Shown here in pieces: positions 52,902 to 59,961 of a stretch of DNA of 64,000 bases. Each line of letters begins with the position of its first letter. The first letter of the stretch is position 1. Source of the DNA: Nitrospirales bacterium LBB_01 (GTDB lineage: Bacteria > Nitrospirota > Thermodesulfovibrionia > Thermodesulfovibrionales > Magnetobacteriaceae); the NCBI GenBank assembly GCA_004376055.2, contig CP049016.1, positions 1,488,001-1,552,000 on the forward strand, given 5' to 3'. The notes beneath the pieces were generated by a model, which was not told the origin of the DNA, searched no databases, and worked only from the letters and a program-made list of their open reading frames with translations. A program made the position numbers and the translations under genes.

Positions 52902-54167
52902 ATGTCAATGACTATAACTGAAAAGATACTTGCCGCTCATGCGGATAAAAAAGCTGTGTCTCCCGGTGAGCTTATAAATGCCGAACTTGACCTTATCCTT
53001 GCTAACGATATAACGGCTCCGATTGCTATAAAAGAGTTTATGAAAATCGGAGCTAAATCCGTTTTTGATAAAAACAAAGTTGCACTGATTCCCGATCATT
53101 TCGTTCCACAGAAAGACATCAAAGCCGCTGAGCAGTGCAAACTTCTGCGGGAGTTTTCCACAGAGCAGGAGCTTAGCCTCTATTTTGAAGTAGGACGGAT
53201 GGGTGTGGAACATGCGCTTTTACCGGAACAAGGACTGGTGTTGCCCGGGGACGTTATAATTGGAGCCGACAGCCACACCTGCACGTATGGTGCGCTCGGA
53301 GCGTTTTCAACCGGCGTTGGTTCTACCGATGTGGCATCCGCAATGGCTACCGGGTACTTATGGTTTAAAGTGCCGGAGAGTATGAAGTTTATCTATCACG
53401 GCAAACTCAATAAGTGGGTTGGCGGTAAGGATTTGATTCTCCACACGATTGGTGACATCGGCGTTGACGGCTCACTTTATTGTGCAATGGAGTTTGAGGG
53501 CGAGGTTATCAGAGCGCTCCCTGTGCATGGCAGGCTTACGATGTGCAACATGGCAATTGAGGCCGGAGGTAAGAGCGGTATAATTGTGCCCGATGACGCC
53601 ACAAAAGAGTATGTCACAAAACGCGCAAAGCGAGAGTTTCGTTTTTACACATCCGATAAGGACGCTAAATATGTAGCTGTAAGAGAGTATGACTGCTCAA
53701 AGATTGAGCCAACGGTAGCATGTCCGCATCTTCCCTCAAACACAAAACCGGCTAAAGAGCTTACAAGTATCAGCATTGATCAGGTTGTGGTAGGCTCATG
53801 CACAAACGGCAGACTTGAGGATTTGCGCGAGGCAGCCTCTGTCATAAAGGGACGAAAGGTCAATCCAAACGTCAGAATGATTGTGATTCCGGCTACCCAA
53901 GAGATTTATAAAAACGCAATGAAAGAGGGACTGCTTGAAATATTTATAGACGCCGAAGCGGTCGTGTCAACTCCAACCTGCGGCCCGTGTTTGGGCGGAT
54001 ATATGGGAATTCTTGCTAAAGGAGAGCGGGCAATAGCCACCACAAACAGAAATTTCGTTGGACGTATGGGGCATACCGAATCTGAGGTCTATCTTTCAAA
54101 CCCAGCCGTTGCTGCGGCTTCTGCCGTGTTGGGACGTATTGGGCTGCCTGAGGAACTTGGATTATGA
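52902..54167 (+). CDS. leuC: 3-isopropylmalate dehydratase large subunit (LeuC2/HacA type)
   Basis: 421 residues. [21 protein letters not shown], the cluster cysteine in [11 protein letters not shown], and [10 protein letters not shown] supply the three [4Fe-4S] ligands. The length of about 420 fits the LeuC2 / homoaconitase-like subgroup. With LeuD it isomerises isopropylmalate in leucine synthesis. leuD usually follows directly, but here a palindromic element starts 1 base after the stop and no leuD is present in the window. A GGAGGG site precedes the ATG. The upstream block is shared with ridA. Confidence 0.92.
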   Translation: MSMTITEKILAAHADKKAVSPGELINAELDLILANDITAPIAIKEFMKIGAKSVFDKNKVALIPDHFVPQKDIKAAEQCKLLREFSTEQELSLYFEVGRMGVEHALLPEQGLVLPGDVIIGADSHTCTYGALGAFSTGVGSTDVASAMATGYLWFKVPESMKFIYHGKLNKWVGGKDLILHTIGDIGVDGSLYCAMEFEGEVIRALPVHGRLTMCNMAIEAGGKSGIIVPDDATKEYVTKRAKREFRFYTSDKDAKYVAVREYDCSKIEPTVACPHLPSNTKPAKELTSISIDQVVVGSCTNGRLEDLREAASVIKGRKVNPNVRMIVIPATQEIYKNAMKEGLLEIFIDAEAVVSTPTCGPCLGGYMGILAKGERAIATTNRNFVGRMGHTESEVYLSNPAVAAASAVLGRIGLPEELGL

Positions 54168-54289
54168 TACCAAGGTGCATTCATTTGCCTAACTTTGTTG
54201 GCATCGTCAAAAGCTCCTCAACGTACTAAAAGTACGCCTGCGTCGCTTTCTCCTTGCCGCCTCGTTATGCTTTTGACTACACCTTGGTA
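54168..54289. mobile_element. MITE-like palindromic element after leuC
   Basis: Ends are perfect 10-bp inverted repeats (TACCAAGGTG at 54168-54177; CACCTTGGTA at 54280-54289). Nested inside are GTCAAAAGC / GCTTTTGAC (54206-54214, 54269-54277) and a central hairpin CGTACT-AAA-AGTACG (54222-54236). It has no coding capacity. A non-autonomous element or a dispersed structural repeat is likely. Confidence 0.65.
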
Positions 54290-54333
54290 AAGGGTATGTT
54301 CTGTAGAAGACAATAGGAGCGGGACGGGTTACA

Positions 54334-56169
54334 TTGGACACTAAAGAAACGCTAAAAAAACTGTTACTTGGGAGTTTTTTTAAACGCAGCATAAAGACTG
54401 ACTCAGTAGGTGTTAGGTCGTGGGGTGGTTCGTCCTCAGCTAAGGCTGAAGAAAGCAAAATCCTTAAAGAAGCCCTCGATAAGTCGTCCTCTTACAACAG
54501 AAACCTTCTGATGATTTTTATAGCGTTCCTTGCGTATGTTCTTGTAATAGTTGTTGGAACGACAGACAGGATGTTTGTTATGCCCGATAGCACCATAAAA
54601 CTGCCAATTCTTGGCGCTGACGTTCCGGTTAAGACTTTTTATTCCATCACTCCGCTGATCATTTGGATGTTGCATCTGAATTTGTTTTTAAATCTATTTT
54701 TTCACGCCAAAAAAGTTTATGAGTGGGCACAAAATCCTGAAAGTAAAAATGAACATTCACATCCTTTTATCTTCAATTTTAAAATCAAAACAGGCGGCAA
54801 TTTTTTTGTAAACGTTCTCTTAGCAGTTATTCTTTACTTTTTGTATTACATTGCGCCTCTTGTCGTTTTGGGTTGGGTTAATCTACGGTTTCTGCCCTAT
54901 CACAGTTATTTCATAACCGGCATTCATCATTGGGCTATAATACTTGATTCTGTCATGTCTTTTTTCTTTCTTACAATTCTTATAATTGCTGACAATGAGT
55001 TTAGTAAATATGACCGGTTTAGCTTAAAATCTGTTTTGAATTTCTTAAAAAAATCACTTGTTTATTTTCTGATTATTGTTGCGCCAGTTGTTTCATTGAC
55101 AATCCTTAAAATTCCTGAAAAAAACAATGAGAAGTTTCCATTAGCACCAAAGTGGCAATTTAAAAAATTCGGAATAGAACGATTTGGTGTCGACACTCTT
55201 GATAACATTACCATAAGCAAAGTAATTCATCGCAATCTTGAAGTGCCTGAAGAAAAATTTCTTCTTAAAGAAGTAAGCGATACAATTATTGTGCGTTATC
55301 TTTCTGATAACAAAACAAGAGAAGACGCCGAACGTGATTATTCTGTAGGCATTGACTTAAAAGACAGGGATTTGAGATTTGGCAATTTTGAAAAGACCGT
55401 GTTTTTAAATGCTGATTTCAGAGGGGCTAAAATGGAAAGAGCAGATTTTTCCTTTGCCAACCTTCAGGGTGCAAAATTAGAGAAGACTAACTTACATGGG
55501 ACCAGATTATGGGGTGCTGAGTTAAAGGGAGTTAATCTAAATTTTGGTAACTTACAGGGGGCTTATTTAGGGTATGCTAAGCTACAAGCGGCTTCTTTGG
55601 CTAGTGCAAACTTACAGGGGGCTGACTTCTTTAATGCAAACTTACAGGGGGCTTCTTTATTTGATGCAAACTTACAGGGGGCTGAGTTACTCTCTGCTCG
55701 CTTACAGGGGGCTTACTTTGGTAATGCTAAGTTATATGGGGCTAATTTCAATGGAGCTTCGCTTAAATGTGCAGATTTGACAGCCGCTCATCTTAATGGT
55801 ATATATTATGAGGACATTAGATTTTTAGACATAATAACCGATTTAGATTATGATAATCTGACAAAAATAGAAAGAAGTTCAAGTCTTGAAGTTGTTAAAG
55901 ACAATATAAAGTTAGCCAAGGAAAGATGCGCTAGGTTTGACAATAATACCAAAGACAAACTGATTTCATTATTAAAAAAGAGCGACAATTTAACCGAGTT
56001 CATAAATGTTAGAAGAAGAATGGCGTGTGAAAGCCAGCAAATGGCAAAATCGGTTTTGTATCGTATGAAGCGGGTTAAAACCAACGACAACGTAACTGTT
56101 GCAGATGAAATCAAAAAATATATGAAAATGAAATGCAACGAAGTTTTACAGAAAACTGGTTATAAATAA
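54334..56169 (+). CDS. Membrane pentapeptide-repeat protein
   Basis: 611 residues from TTG at 54334 (AGGAGCGGGACGGG upstream; no in-frame ATG or GTG). The N-terminal 270 residues hold four to five hydrophobic helices. From about 360 to 490 come pentapeptide repeats of the A(D/N)LQG type (ANLQGA, ADFFNANLQGA, AELLSARLQGA). The C-terminal 120 residues are charged and helical. Pentapeptide domains form quadrilateral helices used in protein binding. Function unknown; related membrane pentapeptide proteins are seen in many accessory regions. The repeat part is built of 30-base units (see findings). Confidence 0.75.
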   Translation: MDTKETLKKLLLGSFFKRSIKTDSVGVRSWGGSSSAKAEESKILKEALDKSSSYNRNLLMIFIAFLAYVLVIVVGTTDRMFVMPDSTIKLPILGADVPVKTFYSITPLIIWMLHLNLFLNLFFHAKKVYEWAQNPESKNEHSHPFIFNFKIKTGGNFFVNVLLAVILYFLYYIAPLVVLGWVNLRFLPYHSYFITGIHHWAIILDSVMSFFFLTILIIADNEFSKYDRFSLKSVLNFLKKSLVYFLIIVAPVVSLTILKIPEKNNEKFPLAPKWQFKKFGIERFGVDTLDNITISKVIHRNLEVPEEKFLLKEVSDTIIVRYLSDNKTREDAERDYSVGIDLKDRDLRFGNFEKTVFLNADFRGAKMERADFSFANLQGAKLEKTNLHGTRLWGAELKGVNLNFGNLQGAYLGYAKLQAASLASANLQGADFFNANLQGASLFDANLQGAELLSARLQGAYFGNAKLYGANFNGASLKCADLTAAHLNGIYYEDIRFLDIITDLDYDNLTKIERSSSLEVVKDNIKLAKERCARFDNNTKDKLISLLKKSDNLTEFINVRRRMACESQQMAKSVLYRMKRVKTNDNVTVADEIKKYMKMKCNEVLQKTGYK

Positions 56170-56342
56170 CGGAAATTCTGAACTATGATTAAAATGATTA
56201 AATGAATACTATGATTAAAGAGACGAGAAGTCCCACGTTAGAGCATTCTTGTAGATATAGGGCATGTCAGCGGCTCTGAGGCACATTTGAAAAATTGACT
56301 TATTATATGATAGTATAAGGGATGTCACAGGAGGATTTCAAT

Positions 56343-56519
56343 ATGGCTAATAAGGCTATAGACAGACAGATATTGGATAATGACGGCGGGCTGCTTAACA
56401 GTAAACTACTCAACGTAGATGACGACACGTATTGGATAGAAAAAGCGGTTGAGGCGGAAAAGGGCGGTTACGCCGGGCATGAAAAAACTATAGAATTCCT
56501 TCTTGAAAAGCTTGTATAA
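56343..56519 (+). CDS. Antitoxin-like small protein (RelB/ParD type)
   Basis: 58 residues from ATG at 56343, which has AGGAGG 8 bases upstream; ATG at 56322 is the longer option. It is acidic and helical (WIEKAVEAEKGGYAGHEKTIEFLLEKL) and overlaps the next gene by 17 bases. Position and size fit an antitoxin partner to the RelE-like gene, but the sequence itself is not diagnostic. Confidence 0.6.
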   Translation: MANKAIDRQILDNDGGLLNSKLLNVDDDTYWIEKAVEAEKGGYAGHEKTIEFLLEKLV

Positions 56520-56784
56520 TCTGGATTTTACAAATGATGTATTAACTTTTTTAGACAAACTTGACGCAAAACAGTTTCGTCAGATAATCAAAAAGGTATT
56601 TGGGCTTATGAAAAATCCGTTTCCTACAGATTCAGAAAACCTCAGAGGAAATCAATACAAAAGAGTCGATGCTGGCGAGTATAGGATTGTTTATTTAGTA
56701 GATGATAATATCCTGAAAATAGTTACCATAGGAAAGCGAAATGATAGTGAAGTTTATAGACGATTGAAAAGAAGTAAGAAATAA
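56503..56784 (+). CDS. RelE/ParE-family toxin
   Basis: 93 residues: LDAKQFRQIIKKVFGLMKNPFPTD, LRGNQYKRVDAGEYRIVYLVD and ILKIVTIGKRNDSEVYR, a clear RelE-fold pattern with the basic and arginine residues used for mRNA cleavage. Start TTG at 56503 overlaps the antitoxin gene. RelE proteins cut ribosome-bound mRNA; the activity of this one is not shown. Confidence 0.82.
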   Translation: MKSLYNLDFTNDVLTFLDKLDAKQFRQIIKKVFGLMKNPFPTDSENLRGNQYKRVDAGEYRIVYLVDDNILKIVTIGKRNDSEVYRRLKRSKK

Positions 56785-56795
56785 GTGCACATAAT

Positions 56796-57131
56796 ATGGA
56801 TTTAAACGTTTATAAATACTATCTGAGGTACGGTCTTGACGATAACTACCATACCGTGTGCTCTAGCTGCCAGAGCGATAACGTCATATCCCTTGACACT
56901 GATAAGCATAAGTGCAGTCACTGCGGACAACCGCTTAATATACGGCGATACCCAACATCAATAATTCCCATCAGAGGGAATCAGATAACCTCAGCAGTCA
57001 TTAGAGATAGTGGCGGATTACGCGTTGTATGCGGCTGCTGCGGACTGATTATCTACGTTAAGTGCGAAGGAGAGGAGTTTATAAACTGTGTTGACTGCGG
57101 AATACGCATAGATTATGGCAGCTATCCTTAG
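56796..57131 (+). CDS. Double zinc-ribbon protein of unknown function
   Basis: 111 residues with four C-x2-C knuckles: VCSSC, KCSHC, VCGCC, and NCVDC. They pair into two zinc ribbons, one at about 22-45 and one at about 82-105, joined by a strand segment (SIIPIRGNQITSAVIRD). No other domain is seen and no neighbour suggests a role. It begins 11 bases after the RelE-like toxin. Confidence 0.6.
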   Translation: MDLNVYKYYLRYGLDDNYHTVCSSCQSDNVISLDTDKHKCSHCGQPLNIRRYPTSIIPIRGNQITSAVIRDSGGLRVVCGCCGLIIYVKCEGEEFINCVDCGIRIDYGSYP

Positions 57132-57210
57132 TAATTTAAAGACGCTTCTATAGCTTTCTCTTGTCTATTTCTTATACACAATGCTTAATGTTACAATATA
57201 TCAACAAACT

Positions 57211-57672
57211 ATGAGTGTTGAAGCACGGATTACATCTTTGGGGTTAACTCTTCCTCAGGCGCCAAAGCCGGTGGGTTCATACGTTACTTGTGTAGCAGCC
57301 GGAAATTTGCTATTTCTTAGCGGAGTGCTCCCATTTAGAGATGGGAAACTCACAAGGGTTGGCAGAGTTGGACATGAAGTTAGCATTGAGGAGGGAAAAG
57401 AGGACGCTGCCACGGTTGCTCTTAATGCCCTTTCCATAGTGAAAGATGCAATCGGGAGTTTGGATAAAATCAGGAGGTGTGTAAAGTTGACAGGTTTTGT
57501 ATCATGCGGTGAGGATTTCTACCGGCACCCGGAGGTAATAAACGGGGCGTCGGATTTATTGTTTCAGATTTTGGGAGAAAATGGCAGACACGCCCGGGCT
57601 GCCGTGGGCGCAGTTTCACTGCCACTTAATTCACCGGTAGAAATAGATTTCATATTTGAAGTGGCCTCATAA
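57211..57672 (+). CDS. ridA: RidA-family (YjgF/YER057c/UK114) protein
   Basis: 153 residues from ATG at 57211; the longer frame from 57181 reaches into the promoter-like block. The pattern (LPQAPKPVGSYVTCVAAGNLLFLSG, VALNALSIVKDAIG, RAAVGAVSLPLNSPVEIDFIFE) is the longer RidA subgroup of about 150 residues. RidA deaminates reactive enamines/imines. The usual C-terminal E (PVEIDF) and R (HARAAVG) are present. It overlaps der by one base. The upstream block is shared with leuC. Confidence 0.88.
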   Translation: MSVEARITSLGLTLPQAPKPVGSYVTCVAAGNLLFLSGVLPFRDGKLTRVGRVGHEVSIEEGKEDAATVALNALSIVKDAIGSLDKIRRCVKLTGFVSCGEDFYRHPEVINGASDLLFQILGENGRHARAAVGAVSLPLNSPVEIDFIFEVAS

Positions 57673-58997
57673 TGCCTAAACCAATTGTAGTATTAGCAGG
57701 CAGGCAAAACGTGGGGAAATCCACAATCTTTAACCGGATGACCAAAAGCCGCACAGCTATCGTGAAAGACGAGCCAGGTGTGACCCGTGACCGTATATAC
57801 GGAGAGGCCGAGTGGGAGGGCAGAAAGTTTGCGGTTATTGACACCGGCGGGTTTATCACAGGAGATGAGGACGAGCTTTTAACGATGGTCAGAGAACACG
57901 CTCTGATTGGTCTTGAGGAGGCTGATGTAATTGTTCAGGTTCTTGACGGCAAAGACGGGCTAACGCCCGGAGATTTGGAGCTTGCCGCAGTTATCAGAAA
58001 ATACAACAAGGAAATTATCTGGGTTGTCAATAAAATAGACAGCCCTAAAAATGCCGGTCGAATTCCTGATTTCTATCCGCTTGGGGCATCAGTTATACCA
58101 GTTTCCGGCGAGCACGCTTTTAACTTTGATGAGTACATGGATGAGGTCATAAGCCGTTTTAAGCCGGAGTCTTACTATGAGGAACCTCCATCGGACTGTC
58201 CAAGGGTGGCAATAGTTGGGCGGCCTAATGTGGGGAAGTCAACCCTTGTAAATGCTCTGCTTGGAAAAGACAAGATGATAGTGAGTGCCGTTAGCGGCAC
58301 AACAAGGGATTCTGTTGACAGCCTGTGCACCCACTATGGGCGCAAGTTTATGCTGGTGGATACGGCAGGGCTTAGAAAGAAAAACCGAATTACTTATGAC
58401 GTAGAGCGGTTTTCCTCAATACGCGCTATAAGAAGCATAGAGAGAGCGGACGTGGTGATTCTAATTCTTGATGCCACAGCTGGAGTTGTAGAGCAGGACA
58501 AAAAAATTGCGAGCCTTATTGACAGAGCCGGAAAGGGAATGATCATTCTGATAAATAAGTGGGATTTATTAGAGGAGCCGGAAAAGGCATTCCTTGAGTT
58601 TCAGGAACTAATAGAACGAGAGTTGAATTTTGCCAAATATGCGCCGATTTTAACAACATCCGGCATAAGTAAACAGAGAATCACAAAGGTGTTCCCCATT
58701 ATTGATGAGGTCATGGAGCAGCGGACACTTAGAGTTACAACCGGGTTATTGAATAACCTTTCTGTGATGATAAACCGTGCGCTTCCGCTTCATAAGGGCA
58801 GGCAGACCAGAGTGTTTTACATGACTCAGGTCGATATAAACCCCCCACAGTTTACACTGTTTGTAAATTACAAGGATGCAGTCAGAGACCATCACATACG
58901 GTATGTGGAGGGTATGATACGAAAAGAGTATCCGTTTAAAGGGACTCCGATACGGATTTATGTAAGAAGCAAAACTCGGAGAGCGTTTGTAACCTGA
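57672..58997 (+). CDS. der: Ribosome biogenesis GTPase Der
   Basis: 441 residues with two tandem G domains (GRQNVGKST near 10, GRPNVGKST near 180), both with D-x2-G (DTGGF, DTAGL) and NKID / NKWD, and a C-terminal KH-like domain (HIRYVEGMIRKEYPFKGTPIRIYVRSK). It assists 50S assembly. It begins in the stop of ridA (TAATG). Confidence 0.95.
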   Translation: MPKPIVVLAGRQNVGKSTIFNRMTKSRTAIVKDEPGVTRDRIYGEAEWEGRKFAVIDTGGFITGDEDELLTMVREHALIGLEEADVIVQVLDGKDGLTPGDLELAAVIRKYNKEIIWVVNKIDSPKNAGRIPDFYPLGASVIPVSGEHAFNFDEYMDEVISRFKPESYYEEPPSDCPRVAIVGRPNVGKSTLVNALLGKDKMIVSAVSGTTRDSVDSLCTHYGRKFMLVDTAGLRKKNRITYDVERFSSIRAIRSIERADVVILILDATAGVVEQDKKIASLIDRAGKGMIILINKWDLLEEPEKAFLEFQELIERELNFAKYAPILTTSGISKQRITKVFPIIDEVMEQRTLRVTTGLLNNLSVMINRALPLHKGRQTRVFYMTQVDINPPQFTLFVNYKDAVRDHHIRYVEGMIRKEYPFKGTPIRIYVRSKTRRAFVT

Positions 58998-59015
58998 TAA
59001 GAGGAGAGAGAGAAT

Positions 59016-59375
59016 ATGAGTAAACTAAGAGTGTTGTTTCACGTAAATGAGCCAGAGCGGTGGGATGTGGCGCTGGGTAACGTAACTAATCTGATTAAAG
59101 ACGTTGGAGCTGATGCCGTGGATGCCGTAATGCTTGCTAATGGCCCCTCAGTATTGGCTTATGGGGATGAGGAAAAGTTAAAGACAATGGAGGCGCTATC
59201 GGGGCAGGGCGTGAAATTTTTGGCGTGCCGGAATTCGCTAAAAAAGATGTGTGCCGGCGGCGGCAATGTCTGCATATCGGAGGAGCTAATAAGCCCTTTT
59301 ATTACTGTAATCCCAGCAGGAATTACCGAGCTAATAAGACGGCAGGCGGATGGTTATGCTTATGTGAAGCCGTAG
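59016..59375 (+). CDS. DsrE-family protein
   Basis: 119 residues: KLRVLFHVNEPERWDVALGNVTNLIKDVG, AVMLANGPSVLAY, KFLACRNSLKK and ITVIPAGITELIRRQADGYAYVKP, the DsrE fold with the conserved cysteine in ACRNSLK and further cysteines in MCAGGGNVC. Members handle persulfide sulfur or are of unknown function. It is cytosolic, unlike the exported DsrE protein at 16132. It lies 18 bases after der with a GAGGAGAGAG site. Confidence 0.85.
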   Translation: MSKLRVLFHVNEPERWDVALGNVTNLIKDVGADAVDAVMLANGPSVLAYGDEEKLKTMEALSGQGVKFLACRNSLKKMCAGGGNVCISEELISPFITVIPAGITELIRRQADGYAYVKP

Positions 59376-59408
59376 ATTTATGATATAGGAGATGACGAGC
59401 GTTTATAG

Positions 59409-59672
59409 ATGGAAATCCGGATAGAACATCACACACTAAAAAGGGCTATGGAGCGGGGAACAAATGAAGCTGAAATAAGAGAAGTCATAAAAACAGGTTT
59501 CCCTGTTTCGGCGAAATACGGAAAGGAAGGTAAAGGGAAAATATTTTCATATAAACAAATTCGTTTAAATAAATATTATGAGCACAAAAGGGTTGAGGTG
59601 TTTTATATTGTAGAGGAAAATATTATAATAACAGTAACGGTTTATGTTTTTTATGGAAAGTGGGAGGTGTGA
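59409..59672 (+). CDS. DUF4258 protein
   Basis: 87 residues: RIEHHTLKRAMERGTNEAEIREVIKTG, SYKQIRLNKYYEHKRVEVFYIVEENIIITVTVYVFYGKW. This matches DUF4258, a RelE-like small family. The stop is directly followed by the DUF2283 gene. The pair is a common toxin-antitoxin candidate in genomes, with the DUF4258 protein as the presumed toxin. Confidence 0.8.
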   Translation: MEIRIEHHTLKRAMERGTNEAEIREVIKTGFPVSAKYGKEGKGKIFSYKQIRLNKYYEHKRVEVFYIVEENIIITVTVYVFYGKWEV

Positions 59673-59882
59673 ATGTATGTCTCATACGATGATAGGGGAG
59701 ATGTGCTTTATCTCAGGTTAGACGACGTGACACAAGATGTGGTAAACACACGGGTATCAGAAGATATAGTTTTTGATATTGGATACGGTGATAAAATAGT
59801 TGGCATTGAAATTATGAATGCCTCAAAAAACATAAAGTTGGACAACTTGCTGCCTGTCAAATACGAATTATCGGCAAGATGA
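59673..59882 (+). CDS. DUF2283 protein
   Basis: 69 residues: VSYDDRGDVLYLRLDD, VFDIGYGDKIVGIEIMNASK, the DUF2283 pattern. It starts right after the DUF4258 stop, so translation is coupled. It is the likely antitoxin or partner of that protein. Confidence 0.85.
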   Translation: MYVSYDDRGDVLYLRLDDVTQDVVNTRVSEDIVFDIGYGDKIVGIEIMNASKNIKLDNLLPVKYELSAR

Positions 59883-59961
59883 TCAAACAGGCGGGTAACT
59901 ATGAAAAATGACTATAATTACAGCCAAAAAACGACTCTCTGCCAAATAATCTCAGGCTAAA

